64,000 nucleotides of DNA from Mycoplasmataceae bacterium UBA3729 (GTDB lineage Bacteria > Bacillota_I > Bacilli_A > Mycoplasmatales > Mycoplasmoidaceae). Each line of letters begins with the position of its first letter. The stretch's first letter is position 1. The notes beneath the pieces were generated by a model, which was not told the DNA's origin, did no database searches, and saw nothing but the letters and a program-made list of their open reading frames with translations. Location: positions 1 through 64,000 of the forward strand of contig DFHG01000009.1 of the NCBI GenBank assembly GCA_002372615.1. Direction: 5' to 3'. The position numbers were made by a program, and so were the translations under genes. Shown here piece by piece: positions 31,870 to 45,481 of the stretch.

Positions 31870-33138
31870 TTAACTTATGGCCAAATGAATTAATGTTGAT
31901 TTTACTTTTAATCCATCATATGTAGCAATAACATAGAAATAGTAATCTCCAATAGCAATATTACCACTCCAAGATACATTAGCAAAATATGGCATATATG
32001 CATTTGATATTATATGAATATTATCATTTACAGCATCATTATTATCACTTTCTAGTCCTCAAATAAAATTATTAGTAATTGTAGTTCCATTAAGTAATAA
32101 ACGCCAAGAAAATTGGTCTTGACCATCGTGATTATGTATACCATTTAATTCAACACTACCACTATCTAAAATATATTGACCTATAGTCAACTTAATTTGT
32201 GGTGATTTTACTTTTAATCCATCATATGTAGCAATAACATAGAAATAGTATTCTCCAGTATTCATATTTGCTACTCAAGATACAATCCCACCATTTATAG
32301 ATATACCATTTATTGCTGCACCATTACTGTTTTCTAATTCTCAATCAATATTATCAGTAATAATTTTTCCATCAAGTGATAATTGTCATGATTTAGTATC
32401 ACTTTCAGCTTTACCATATGCACCATTTAATTCAACACTACCACCATCTAAAATATATTGACCTATAGTCAACTTAATTTGTGGTGATTTTATTTTTATT
32501 CCATCATATGTAGCAATAACATAGAAATAGTATTCTCCAGTATTCATATTTGCTACTCAAGATACAATTCCACCATTTATAGATATACCATTTATTGCTG
32601 CACCATTATTGGCTTCTAATCCTCAATTAATATTTTCAGTAATAATGCTTTCATCAATTGATAATTGTCATGATTTAGTATCACTTCCAGCTTTACCATA
32701 TACACCATTTAATTCAACACTACCACCATCTAAAATATATTGACTTATATCTAATGTAATTAATCCTCTAGATGTTATGTGTAATCCATCATATGTAGCA
32801 ATAACAAAGAAATAGTATTCTCCAGCAGCAATATTGTCACTCCAAGATACAATTCCACCTTCTATAGATATACCATCTATTGGTTCATCATCAAAAGGAT
32901 TGTTTATTGCTCAATCAATATTTTCAGTAATAACGTTTCCATCAATTGATAATTGTCATGATTTAGTATCACTTCCAACTTTACCTTCTATACCACTTAA
33001 TTGTGTACTACCACCTATCAAATAATTTTTTTTTATTTCACTATTATTTGTACAACTAGTTAAACTAGAGATAGTTGTTGCACTTAATGTAATGCCGAGT
33101 GTTGGAATTAACAAAGATTTAATGATTTTGAGTTTCAT
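31870..33138 (-). CDS. lipoprotein with four tandem Ig-like domains
   Basis: The 422-residue surface lipoprotein has a signal peptide with lipobox SLTSC. It carries four tandem domains of roughly 94-102 residues, each with the pattern GGSVELNG, SWQLSIDG, NIDWxLE, GGIVSWVANM and GEYYFYVIATYDGLKVKSP. The last motif recalls bacterial Ig-like (He_PIG type) domains. The repeat copies are very similar at DNA level, so homologous recombination could change their number. Related single or broken copies occur at 33920-34580 and in the 912-residue lipoprotein. A surface or adhesion role is inference. Several TGA Trp codons. Confidence 0.82.
31905..32880 (-). repeat. tandem DNA repeats of about 282-306 bases within the lipoprotein gene
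   Basis: The segment ATCCATCATATGTAGCAATA recurs at 31911, 32217, 32499 (with T for A at its first base) and 32784, giving spacings of 306, 282 and 285 bases. The copies flank near-identical coding sequence. Confidence 0.8.
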
Positions 33139-33289
33139 AATTAAACATATATATACGTATAAATATAAATATTATATATTATATATTGTAAAAATCATAT
33201 TTAATAAACAATGATAGATATTTTTCTTTTATATTATTCAATATATTTTCACCAAATTTTTTTGATTCATATTTAATTGATAATCCTTT

Positions 33290-33540
33290 TTACTTGTTTA
33301 TTTATAATCAGTTTTTAAATTTCTACCTGTTTTTAGTTCAATATCAACTTTATCATTTAAAGTAAATATAGAATTTCTTCTCCCGTCTACTAAACATGAA
33401 TGTGTGCACTACTTATAACTCTAATTACTGCTTCAGCATTTCTTTCAATACATGGAGCAATTACAGCTCCTCCAACAGGTCACAAGTTAATCCTAAATGA
33501 TATTTCATTGCAATTATTGCTGAATATTCAATATTTGCCA
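33290..33540 (-). pseudogene. L-serine dehydratase (iron-sulfur type) remnant
   Basis: Three frames on the minus strand together read MKYHLGLTCD, then VGGAVIAPCIERNAEAVIRV, then DGRRNSIFTLNDKVDIELKT. This is the conserved core of the SdaA alpha domain, including the cluster cysteines of the family's GLTCDPVGG and PCIERNA motifs. One base is missing between GAC and GTT, and stops follow. The rest of the gene is not recognisable. The organism has lost this serine-deaminating enzyme but keeps threonine dehydratase. Confidence 0.7.
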
Positions 33541-33725
33541 TTAATGATGTAATTAAAACCAGTACCAAACCATAGCGATAGCTACACAAATGTTATTATT
33601 AGAACATTTAAAGCAACAAAAAAGTTGATTTAAGTAAATATATTGCTAAATATATAGTTAACAAAATGAAATAATTGAAATTAAGAATTAATACAATTTA
33701 TATTGTTTAATAAAGAATTTATTAA
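33541..33725. other. short stretch without recognisable genes
   Basis: AT-rich DNA upstream of the serine dehydratase remnant. It may hold more decayed N-terminal coding sequence of that gene, but no family motif can be recognised. Confidence 0.3.
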
Positions 33726-33863
33726 TTAATAATCATTTTTTTGCTTTTTCTTTTTTGGATTATCAAATGTTAAATCTTTATAAGCTTTACGTTCTTTATA
33801 ATAATCATTACTTATCATAGAACTTACTTCATCTAATTCATCTAAATCAAATCTAAATTTCAT
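33726..33863 (-). CDS. small hypothetical protein
   Basis: The 45-residue frame starts MKFRFDLDELDEVSSMISND, with an acidic first half and a basic tail (NPKKKKQKN). No family is recognised. The complete frame, start codon and charged composition in a region of decayed DNA suggest a real small protein, but there is no clear ribosome-binding site, so this remains tentative. Confidence 0.4.
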   Translation of the reverse strand: MKFRFDLDELDEVSSMISNDYYKERKAYKDLTFDNPKKKKQKNDY

Positions 33864-33914
33864 TTTATTTCCATTGTACTATATATGTTATTTAATAAAT
33901 ATTCCCATATTTAA

Positions 33915-34190
33915 AATGTATTATTCACTTATAACTGAATGAATTAATGAAGATTTTGTTGTTAATCCATCATGTGTAGCAGTAACATAGAAATAGTATT
34001 CTCCAACAGCAATATTCTTACTTCAAGATACAGTACCATTGTTTATGGATATATACCCACTATTGGATTTTCAAAAGTATCTTCTATTGCTCAATCAATA
34101 TTATTAGTAATAATAGTGTCATCAAGTGATAATTGTCATGATTTATTATCACTTCCAGCTTAATTGAACACTACCACCGCTTAAAATATA
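33915..34190 (-). pseudogene. broken second Ig-like domain of the lipoprotein at 34191
   Basis: Shifting minus-strand frames continue the domain seen in the intact paralogue: SGGSVQLSWK, then a segment matching QLSLDDTIITNNIDWAIED, then GEYYFYVTATHDGL. One point change (CAA to TAA) and at least one frameshift separate it from the N-terminal half. Confidence 0.65.
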
Positions 34191-34580
34191 TTAACTTATA
34201 TTTAATGTAATTGATCCTCCAGATGATATGTGTAATCCATCATATGTAGCAATAACAAAGAAATAGTATTCTCCAATAGGAATATTGTCACTCCAAGATA
34301 CAATGCCTTTATTTATAGACATACCATCTGCTCCATCAGCAAAAGGAAAGCTTATTGTTCAATCAATATTATCAGTAATAATTTTTCCATCAAGTGATAA
34401 TTGTCATGATTTAGTATCACTCCCAGCTATGCCATATGCACCATTTAATAGTGTGCTTCCACCTGTCAAATAATAATTTTTTATTTCATTATTATTTGTA
34501 CAGCCAGTTAAACTAGAGATAGTTGTTACACTTAATGTAATTCCAAACAATGTAATTAATGATAATTTAATTTTTTTCAT
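34191..34580 (-). CDS. truncated Ig-domain lipoprotein
   Basis: The 129-residue lipoprotein has signal peptide and lipobox SLTGC. It is followed by one domain (STLLNGAYGIAGSDTKSWQL, SWSDNIPIGEYYFFVIATYDGL). The frame ends in TAA exactly where the paralogue at 31870-33138 continues ISQYIL, so it is a shortened version of a longer gene. The remaining part could still be exported as a one-domain lipoprotein, or it may be silent. Confidence 0.65.
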
Positions 34581-34703
34581 ATATCTAATAATGCTTCTAG
34601 CTTTATTATATTATAAAATTATTGTCACAAAAAGTTATTATATATTATATATATATATAATATATTAAATATTATTTACTTTGTAAATATAAAGGAAAAA
34701 TAA

Positions 34704-36755
<2,052 letters not shown>

Positions 36756-36777
36756 GGAAAGGGATAGGTAAATAAAT

Positions 36778-39306
36778 ATGTCAAATAACCGTGATGAAAA
36801 TTTAATTAAAGAACAATTAAAACAAACAAAAATTATTGAAAAACCTATAACTAATGAATTAAAAAATTCATTTCTTGAATATGCTATGTCAGTTATTGTT
36901 GCTCGTGCTTTACCTGATGCAAGAGATGGATTCAAACCAGTTCATAGAAGAGTTTTATATGCAGCATATGGATTAGGAATGAATTCTTCACGAGCACATA
37001 AGAAATCAGCTCGTTTAGTAGGTGAAGTTATTGGTAAATATCACCCACATGGAGACACAGCAGTATATGAAACTATGGTTCGTATGGCACAAGATTTCTC
37101 TATGCGTTATATGCTTATGGACGGACATGGTAACTTTGGTTCAGTTGATGGTGATGGTGCAGCAGCTATGCGTTATACTGAAATTAGAATGAGCAAAATT
37201 GCTGATAGTATGCTTGAAAACATTAATAAGGACACAGTTGATTTTGTAGATAATTATGATGGTAGTGAATCTGAACCTGTTGTTTTACCTTCATTATTCC
37301 CAAATCTATTAGCAAATGGTACAAATGGTATTGCTGTTGGTATGGCTACCAACATTCCTCCGCATAATTTAGGAGAATTAATTAAAGCAATTAAGTTAAT
37401 TGCTCATAATAAAGATATAACTATTGATCAAATAAAAGAAGTACTACATGGACCTGATTTTCCTACAGGCGCACAAATTGTAGGCGTTAAAGGAATTGAT
37501 GATTATTTTAGAACTGGAAGAGGAAGCATTATTGTTAGAGCTAAAGGAGAATATAAAACAAATGAATCTAATGGTAAATCAACTATTATTTTCACAGAAA
37601 TTCCCTATCAAGTAAATAAAACAAGTTTATTACAAAAAATTGCTGAATTAGTAAGTAATAAAGATGATGAAAATGGTATAAGTGGCATTACTGATCTAAG
37701 AGATGAATCATCACGAGAAGGAATTAGAATTGTCATTGAAACAAAAAGAGATGTTTCTCCAGAAGTATTAATAAATCAACTTTATAAAAAAACACAATTA
37801 CAATCATCATTTCCTGCTAACATGCTTGCATTAGTTGGTGGTGAACCTAAATTATTAAACATTAAAGAAGCTCTAGAAATTTATTTAAATCACCAATTAG
37901 AAGTATTAAATAGAAGAGTGAATTATGATTTAAAATCAGATTTAGAACGTAAACATATATTAGAAGGTTTAAAAATTGCTATTAGCAATATTGATGAAGT
38001 AGTAAAGATTATTAGAAATTCTTCTAGTGATGAAGAATGTGCAAATAAATTAAAATCATCATACAATCTTTCTGATCGTCAAACAAAAGCTATTCTTGAC
38101 ATGAGATTACGTACATTGAGTGGATTAGAAAGAGAAAAAATTGAAAATGAATTAAAACAATTAGAAGATGAAATTAATAATTATCAAAAATTGTTAGCTG
38201 ATCGTGAATTACAAATTAATGATATTATTGAAAGATTAGAAAATCTAAATAGAAAATTTGGTGATGCTCGTAAAACCGAAATTTTATATGATGTTGATGT
38301 TAACATTTCTGATGAGGATTTAATTAAACAACAAGATATTATTTTAACTCTTTCAACACGAGGTTATTTAAAACGATTACCAATTGATGCATATAGAATT
38401 CAACATCGTGGCGGTGTAGGTGTTATTGGAACAACAACTTATGAAGATGATGATGTAAGTAGAATTATTGTAGCTAATACTCATACTGATATTCTTATCT
38501 TTACAAATAAAGGAAAAATTTACCGTATGCGTGGACACCAATTTCCACAAGGTAGTAGAACAAGTAAAGGTTTACCTGCAATTAGCTTTATGCAAGGAAT
38601 TGAGAAGGGTGAAAATGTTGTCACATTATTACCATTAAATAATTATGATGAAAATTCATATTTGTTATTTGTAACAGATAAAGGAATTGTTAAAAAAACA
38701 TCAATTACAGAATTTATTAACATTATGAGAAATGGTAAACGTTGTATTACTTTACATGAAAATGAATCATTATTTGATGTTGTACAAATTTCTGAACAAG
38801 ACCAAATTATTCTTGGTGCAAGTAATGGACAAGCAGTTAAATTTGATCATAGCAAAATAAGAAATATGAGCAGAACTGCACATGGTGTTAAAGGAATGAA
38901 TTTAGGAAATGCCCATATTGTTGGTTTATCAACTAATAAACAAGGTAAATATATTTTATCAATAGGTGCTAAGGGTATAGGAAAATTAACTAATATTGAT
39001 GAATATCGTTTAACAAATAGGAATGCCAAAGGGGTAAAATCATTAAAAGTTACAACAAAAACTGGACCACTTATTGCTACAAAAGCTGTAAATTTAGATG
39101 ATGAAATTCTTATTATCACAAATAAAAATAAAGTCATTAGACTTGCTGTTAATACTATTAGAGAAACAAGCAGAAACTCACAAGGTGTTAAATTAGTCAA
39201 TCTAGAAAATGATGATGATAAAGTAAGAGATATTGCTGTATTTAAAAAAACATTATTTGAACCTATTGAAGAAAATGTTAATAACAAAATAGAAACCAAT
39301 GCTTAA
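36778..39306 (+). CDS. gyrA: DNA gyrase subunit A
   Basis: DNA-cutting subunit of gyrase, 842 residues. The winged-helix region carries [20 protein letters not shown] and the catalytic-Tyr segment [15 protein letters not shown]. The quinolone-determining segment reads [14 protein letters not shown], with Thr and Glu where E. coli has Ser83 and Asp87. The C-terminal beta-pinwheel holds [12 protein letters not shown], a form of the GyrA box, which supports GyrA rather than ParC. It forms an operon with gyrB. No TGA codon interrupts it. Confidence 0.94.
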   Translation: MSNNRDENLIKEQLKQTKIIEKPITNELKNSFLEYAMSVIVARALPDARDGFKPVHRRVLYAAYGLGMNSSRAHKKSARLVGEVIGKYHPHGDTAVYETMVRMAQDFSMRYMLMDGHGNFGSVDGDGAAAMRYTEIRMSKIADSMLENINKDTVDFVDNYDGSESEPVVLPSLFPNLLANGTNGIAVGMATNIPPHNLGELIKAIKLIAHNKDITIDQIKEVLHGPDFPTGAQIVGVKGIDDYFRTGRGSIIVRAKGEYKTNESNGKSTIIFTEIPYQVNKTSLLQKIAELVSNKDDENGISGITDLRDESSREGIRIVIETKRDVSPEVLINQLYKKTQLQSSFPANMLALVGGEPKLLNIKEALEIYLNHQLEVLNRRVNYDLKSDLERKHILEGLKIAISNIDEVVKIIRNSSSDEECANKLKSSYNLSDRQTKAILDMRLRTLSGLEREKIENELKQLEDEINNYQKLLADRELQINDIIERLENLNRKFGDARKTEILYDVDVNISDEDLIKQQDIILTLSTRGYLKRLPIDAYRIQHRGGVGVIGTTTYEDDDVSRIIVANTHTDILIFTNKGKIYRMRGHQFPQGSRTSKGLPAISFMQGIEKGENVVTLLPLNNYDENSYLLFVTDKGIVKKTSITEFINIMRNGKRCITLHENESLFDVVQISEQDQIILGASNGQAVKFDHSKIRNMSRTAHGVKGMNLGNAHIVGLSTNKQGKYILSIGAKGIGKLTNIDEYRLTNRNAKGVKSLKVTTKTGPLIATKAVNLDDEILIITNKNKVIRLAVNTIRETSRNSQGVKLVNLENDDDKVRDIAVFKKTLFEPIEENVNNKIETNA

Positions 39307-39360
39307 TTGTTTAACCATTGATTATATACAAAATAAATTTTGCATAAAATTAATTTAAAA

Positions 39361-41466
39361 TTATTTTTTCTTCTTGGCTAAAATTGCTTCTTCAATTTTT
39401 ACATTAGGAATAGAATGGTTTTTTATAGCTTCATCAATTTCTTTCATAATATTTGCATCTGTTTTCATAATGAAATGACATTGTGGGAAATTATTACATG
39501 CCACTAATTTCCTACCTTTTTTAGTGGTTTTAATTACTAATGAATGACCGCATTTAGGACATTTTAATCCAGTATCAATAGGTTGAATAGCATTAGGAAA
39601 TTCAACATATTTACATTTTGGAAAATTACTACATCCAATAAATTGAATACCTTTGTTTTTAGTATAGCGATAAACTAAATCACCGCCACATTTAGGACAT
39701 TTTCTATTCACTTTATCATTAGTAGGTTTAATTTGATCTACTTTTTTTAAAGCTTTTGATAATATTGGTTGAAATACTTGAATAGGTTTTTTTCAGTCTT
39801 CTTTTCCATTAGCAATTTTATCTAAATCATTTTCAATACTAGAAGTAAAACTAACATCTAAAATAAAATCAAAATATTTACTTAAAAATTCAATAACATG
39901 ATTACCCAATGGTAACATTACATAACTTCTTGATACAAGTTGAGCATATCCTCTTTCTAAAGCCATATTAGCCATAGATCTATATGTAGATGGTCTACCT
40001 ACACCAGCGTTATCTAATTCTTTGATTAATGAAGCTTGATTAAATCTAGGAGGTGGTAAAGTAGTATGTTCATCAATTAAAACATCTTTTACTTTAATAT
40101 AAGTATTGATAATTTTTTGTGATAATTTTAAATCTCTTGTTGGTATAGTTTCATCATAAACATAGAGTTTTTTATAACCAGCAAAAACTTGAATTCTTGA
40201 ATATGTATAAAATTTGCAATCATTATTTTTAATACGAACAATAGTATTTTCATATTTAGCAGAACTCATTAAAGAAGCTAAAGTCCTATATCAAATTAAT
40301 TTGTAAAGTTTTAATTCATCACTAGGAATTTTATTCTTTAATGAAAGAGGAGTAATAAATGGATTAATAACTCTTATAGCTTCATGTGCATCTTGAAAAT
40401 TAACATTATTAGTATGTTCATTAAATTTATGTAATTTAAAATATTCTTTCCCATATGTAGTTTCAATAAATTTCTTAGCTTGTGCAATAAAACTTTCTGA
40501 AATTCTTGTACTATCTGTTCTTGGATAACTAATCAATGCTACATGCTCATTATCAATTTTAATACCTTCATATAATTTTTGTGCAATTGAAGTAACTTTA
40601 CTTACGCTTCACTTTAATTGATTAATTCCATCTTGTTGTAATGTAGAAGTTTTATAAGCTTCTTTAGGACGTATACTATATAATTTAGGTTCATCTATTT
40701 TATAAATTTGATATTTATCAGATAACAATTCTTTAAGCTTTTTAGGTGATTCTTCATCATAAAAATTTATACCTGTGCCATGTTCATTATCATCAATTTG
40801 ATTTCATTTAATACCATTAATTTTTTTATCTATACTTCTTAAAATTAATTTACCAAATTTCTCTGAATCAACTAATAATGTTCATCATTTTGTAGGCTTA
40901 AACTTTTGAATCTCATTTTCACGATCATAAATCATTTTTAATGCAATAGATTGAACTCTACCAGCACTTCTACCACCTACTTTGTTTCTAACAACTTTTG
41001 AAACTTTATAACCAACTAAACGATCTAATATTCTTCTTGTGAATTGTGATTTAACTCATAACCAATCTAAATCACGTGGCTTATTTAATGCATTTTGTAT
41101 AGCTGTCTTAGTAATTTCATTAAAAATAATTCTTTTACATTTTTTCTTGTCTTCATCTGGTAAAATACTATATACATGTCATGAAATAGCTTCACCCTCA
41201 CGATCAGGGTCAGTTGCTAAATAAATATTATTTGATTGTTTTGCTTCATCTTTAATTTGTTTGATAATTTCTAAACGATTTTTTGAATCTTTTGATTTAG
41301 AGATGATCCATTTTGGTTCTAAAGTTTTTTCATCAAAACCTAATTGATTAGATGGTAAGTCGCGAATATGTCCTATTGTAGCAATAATTTTATATTGCTT
41401 ATTATCAAGAAATTTAGAAATAGTATGGATTTTGTTGGGAGACTCAATAATCAAAAGATTATTCAT
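39361..41466 (-). CDS. topA: DNA topoisomerase I
   Basis: Relaxes negative supercoils, balancing gyrase. The 701-residue protein has an N-terminal TOPRIM ([25 protein letters not shown]), the catalytic-Tyr region ([16 protein letters not shown]) and two C-terminal zinc ribbons ([12 protein letters not shown] to [19 protein letters not shown] to CNNFPQC). Many TGA Trp codons fragment it under the standard code. The neighbouring dprA upstream is the usual Firmicutes arrangement. Confidence 0.93.
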
Positions 41467-41524
41467 AAATTGTATTAATATATCTATTTATGATATTTAA
41501 AAATATAAATAAAAATGATATTTT

Positions 41525-42229
41525 TTAATAGTTTTTATATATAAAAACTAATTTTAGCGTTTCTAATTCATTTATTATGATTGGATTAATATTTTTGATG
41601 CTTTTATTATTTTTAAATAGTGACATTACATTTATTTTATTGTTATTAATGTGGGAAATTTGAAATTCATTTAACTCAATATTTTTGTCAATTATCATTA
41701 ATGCTTCTTTGTATCCGAAAAATAATCTATTGAAATAACTTTCTTCAGCCTTTTTTGGTTTAACACAATATTCTGATATTAAGCAAATATTGTCATTTAA
41801 TAATTCTCCAAATTCTTTAGTTTTTGCTGGATCACAAAAATAAATTATTGATGGAATGTTATTTTTTATTAATACTTTTATGTCGTTTTTGTTCATCAAC
41901 AAATAATCAAAACAAAGCACATACTCATTATTAATTAACAACTTAATATATGGTAAATTGTTATCATTAATATGTCCTAATATGGAAATCCTTTTTTTAT
42001 TTAACAAATTATAATTACCAAGATAAAATAATTCAAATGGTGGTTTATATACTTTAGTCAAATATTTTGGATAATTAGGTGAAATAATTGATATATATTC
42101 AAAATCTATTCTCTTAATAATTTCATTTATTTTGTTTGTGTCTATTGAAATTCTATTCTTTAAATCATTAAATGTTTTATCCCAATTAAAATCATTTTTA
42201 ATTAATAGATATATTAATACTTTTTGCAT
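41525..42229 (-). CDS. dprA: DprA-like DNA processing protein, divergent and short
   Basis: The 234-residue protein lies directly upstream of topA, where dprA normally sits. It shows a degenerate DprA Rossmann core (YPKYLTKVYKPPFELFYLGN; later SYFNRLFFGYKEALMIID). The usual GSR loop and the C-terminal winged helix are not clear, and the protein is shorter than typical DprA (about 280-380). DprA loads RecA on incoming single-stranded DNA; whether this version still works is doubtful. Confidence 0.65.
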   Translation of the reverse strand: MQKVLIYLLIKNDFNWDKTFNDLKNRISIDTNKINEIIKRIDFEYISIISPNYPKYLTKVYKPPFELFYLGNYNLLNKKRISILGHINDNNLPYIKLLINNEYVLCFDYLLMNKNDIKVLIKNNIPSIIYFCDPAKTKEFGELLNDNICLISEYCVKPKKAEESYFNRLFFGYKEALMIIDKNIELNEFQISHINNNKINVMSLFKNNKSIKNINPIIINELETLKLVFIYKNY

Positions 42230-42295
42230 TCATGCACCTCTTTTATTAATATCTGTAAATAAGGTATAAACACCAAAATGTAATAAAAAAATTTA

Positions 42296-42301
42296 TATAA
42301 T
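42296..42301 (+). promoter_or_regulatory. -10 box next to the trxA start codon
   Basis: TATAAT ends nine bases before the trxA ATG, predicting a transcript with almost no leader. No ribosome-binding site is visible. Confidence 0.5.
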
Positions 42302-42310
42302 TTTTCTTAT

Positions 42311-42628
42311 ATGGAAATAAAACATATTAGTCAAAATGAATATGAATCAATATTAAAAGATCATAAATTTGTTGTAATTGATTTTTTTGCTGATTGATGT
42401 GGCCCCTGCCAAATGTTATCACCAATTATTAATAAATTAGTAGAAAAACATAAAGATATTTATTTCTGTAAAGTAAATGTGGACCAAGAAAATGGGTTGG
42501 CTTTAGGTTTAGGAATTGCATCTATCCCTACTTTGATTTTTTATAAAGATAGAAAACCTATAAACACAATTCAAGGATATAGACCACTTGAAGAAATTGA
42601 ATTAATAATTAAAAAAACATTTAATTAA
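42311..42628 (+). CDS. trxA: thioredoxin
   Basis: The 105-residue disulfide reductant has the active site DWCGPCQ (the Trp is a TGA codon) and the cis-Pro segment ASIPTLIFYKDR. Length and fold order are standard. It may reduce class III ribonucleotide reductase or other enzymes. The gene ends overlapping the convergent ftsH by eight bases. The flavoprotein at 45482 lacks the CxxC needed to be its reductase. Confidence 0.94.
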
Positions 42629-44894
42629 TTTTTTTATTTGAATTATTTGTATCTTTTACTTCTGATGTAATTGATTGTTGCATTTGTTTCTTCTTTTCAA
42701 TCACATCAATAGGTAATTTTTTATTTTTGTGAATGTAATCAATTTGATCTTTTACAATTGTTTCAAGAATCAATAATGATTCAACAATCAAGTCTAATTC
42801 TTCTTTATTAGATTTGATAATTTGTTTTGCTTTAGCATATTGATCTTGAATAATTTTCTCAATAGCAGAATCAATTTTCAAAGCAGTTGATTCAGAGTAA
42901 GATTTAGAATAAGGATTTACAGTACCCTCACTAGGTATGAATTGGGTCATACCTATATCAGTCATACCTAATTGAGTAGTCATTGCTCTAGCAATATTTG
43001 TTACTTTAAGTAGATCATTACTTGCACCAGTAGATATTTTATCTTTTCCATAAACTACTTCTTCAGCTGCTCTACCACCAAGTGTTGCTGTAATAATAGC
43101 TAATAAATCAGATTTCTTTTGAATTGACAATTCTTGTTTTTCAGGAGTTACAAGTGTATATCCAGCTGCTTGTCCACGTGGTATAATTGTAATTTTTTCA
43201 ACTACATCACTACCTGGCATATTTAAACCAACTAAAGCATGTCCTGCCTCATGATAAGCAATTTGTTTTTTTTCATCTTCAGTTATTACTCTTGTATGTT
43301 TTGCAGGACCAGCAATTACTCGATCTATTGCTTCATCAATCTCTTTCATACCAACAGCAGGTTTATTATTTCTTACAGTTAATAAAGTAGCTTCATTCAA
43401 TACATTTTCCAATTGCGCCCCTGAAAAACCTGGAGTTCTCCGTGCAATATCAGCTAAATTTACTTTGTTTGAAATATTTTTATTTTTTGCATGGATATTT
43501 AATATTGCTTCACGTTCTTTTAAATCAGGTAAATTAACTTGAACATGGCGATCAAATCGACCAGGACGTAACATAGCATTATCTAAAACATCTAATCGGT
43601 TTGTAGCAGCAATAACTACAATGCCTGATTTTGTATTAAATCCATCCATTTCAGCAAGTAATTGGTTAATTGTTTGATCAGCAATACCTGCTCCACCACC
43701 AGCAATATCTATTTTTCCTCTTTTGGCAGCGACTGAATCAAACTCATCAATGAATATAATGCTTGGTGCAGTTTTTTTTGCATTGTTAAATAAATCTCTA
43801 ACTCTCTTAGCGCCAACACCTACTAACATATCTTCAAATGAAGATCCAGTAACTTGAAAGAATGGAACTTTAGCTTCACCAGCAACAGCTTTAGCTAATA
43901 ATGTCTTACCTGTTCCTGGAGGTCCATATAAAATTACACCTTTTGGAGCCCGAGCGCCCATTGCAGCATATTTATTAGGATTTTTTAAATAATCAACGAC
44001 TTCTATTAATTCTTCTTTTTCTTCTTTTAAACCAGCAACGTCATTAAATTTAACATTACTTTTTGCAATTTTAGCTTGTGATTTACCAACTGATCAAATT
44101 GATTCACCATCACTGCCACCTTGCATTTTATATAGTTTTGAAAAGTATCAGAAAAATAAACCAACCATCAATACAGTTGGTAATAATTGGATAATGATTG
44201 ATAAAAAATTATTTGAAGTTGGAGTTGATGCATCAGTAACTGCTATATTAAAATGATTAATCAAATTTAAATTTTGTTCATCTACATATTCTCCATCTAC
44301 TTGCACTCAAATATTATTACCCTCTTTAACATATTTTGCATTATTAGTAAGAGCATATGTATATTCAAATTCACTTGAATATAGTTTATGCATTAAAACA
44401 TGTGAAATATGTTCTTCGCCTACAATAATTTCAGCGTCATTAACAATAATATCTTTTACTAAAACACAAATTTTACCATAACTTACAGATTGAAAAAAGA
44501 ATTTATATGTATCTGATTGAGCAGTTGTTACATAATATTCTGCATCAATATGATTAGAACATTTGTATGATTTGTTTGCTGCATTTTTACCATAATGTAA
44601 CTCAAGTCATTCTTGTTTATTCCCTTTATCATCTATTTTTGAACCATATGTAATACCTTGAGAATTTAAACTAATAACAGAATAATGCGGAACAGATAAA
44701 TATCAAATTGTAAAAATTAATAAACCAATAATACCAATGATTAAAAATCATTTAAGATATTTTCATCAATCTTTAAATGTAGTTTTATTACCAGTTGTTG
44801 GTTGAGAGGCTGAAGAACTATTCCTAGTAAAAGAAGAATCATTGTTATTTGATTTATTACCTTCTGATTTCATTATTAAATTATTTTCTTTCAT
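42621..44894 (-). CDS. ftsH: ATP-dependent zinc metalloprotease FtsH
   Basis: Membrane-bound AAA+ protease, 757 residues. A first membrane segment (near 45-65) and a large extracytoplasmic domain of about 180 residues are followed by a second segment, the Walker [11 protein letters not shown], Walker [14 protein letters not shown] and the zinc motif HEAGH. TGA Trp codons separate the N-terminal half. I chose the second of two adjacent ATGs (44894) because AAGGA is then six bases upstream. hpt lies just upstream, as in many Firmicutes. Confidence 0.93.
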
Positions 44895-44903
44895 CATCGT
44901 TCC

Positions 44904-45458
44904 TTAATTTTTGATATATTTATCTTTTAAAATACCTATGTAAGGCAAATTTCTAAATATTTGTTGATAATCTAATCCAAAACCAACAATAAATTCTTTT
45001 CCAACTGTAAAGCATGAATAATTTGGTTTAAAAGTCAATATATTTAATTTCTTTTTAATTAATGAAATGACTTTAATAGATTTAGGTTTTCTTTTTTTAA
45101 ATAATTGAATTGCTTCAAAAATAGTAGAACCTGTGTCAATAACATCTTCAACAATTAAAACATCACGATCTTTAATATTAAATCTAATGTCTGCGATTAA
45201 TTTAGGTTTAAATTGTTGAGATGTTTTCCCATTATAACTGGAAAAAGCAATAAAATCTGTTTCAACATCAATGGAAATATTTTTTAATAATTCACCAAAA
45301 AATAAAACTGCCCCACGTAAAATTGCAACAATAATAAGTGGTTTTTTAAGATTTGCATAGGTTTTATTAACCCAAATTGCAGCTTTTTTACAAGCCTTCT
45401 TAATTTGTAGTTCTGAAATTAAAACTTTTTTAATTCTATAGTCAATTTTAGTAGACAT
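44904..45458 (-). CDS. hpt: hypoxanthine phosphoribosyltransferase
   Basis: Converts hypoxanthine or guanine with PRPP to IMP or GMP in purine salvage. The PRPP-binding motif VLIVEDVIDTGSTI and the substrate loop region IIVAILRGAVLFFGEL are clear. An ATG at 45479 gives 191 residues. I prefer 45458 (MSTKIDYRIK, 184 residues): a TATAAT box on the minus strand ends six bases before it, and the longer form would run through that promoter. This start matches the leaderless pattern of other genes here. Confidence 0.87.
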   Translation of the reverse strand: MSTKIDYRIKKVLISELQIKKACKKAAIWVNKTYANLKKPLIIVAILRGAVLFFGELLKNISIDVETDFIAFSSYNGKTSQQFKPKLIADIRFNIKDRDVLIVEDVIDTGSTIFEAIQLFKKRKPKSIKVISLIKKKLNILTFKPNYSCFTVGKEFIVGFGLDYQQIFRNLPYIGILKDKYIKN

Positions 45459-45464
45459 GCTAAT

Positions 45465-45472
45465 ATTATAAT
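45465..45472. promoter_or_regulatory. overlapping back-to-back -10 boxes (ATTATAAT)
   Basis: The eight-base sequence contains TATAAT on the plus strand (45467-45472), nine bases before the flavoprotein ATG at 45482. It also contains TATAAT on the minus strand (45470-45465), six bases before the preferred hpt ATG at 45458. One symmetric element could therefore open transcription both ways. Confidence 0.5.
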
Positions 45473-45481
45473 TAATCATTA

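Noticed and set aside
31905..32880. Repeats as a CRISPR array or transposon
   Set aside because: The period is about 282-306 bases and follows protein domains of one lipoprotein gene.
36778..39306. Topoisomerase IV subunit (ParC)
   Set aside because: The GyrA-box-like QHRGGVG in the C-terminal domain and the gyrB neighbour favour gyrase.
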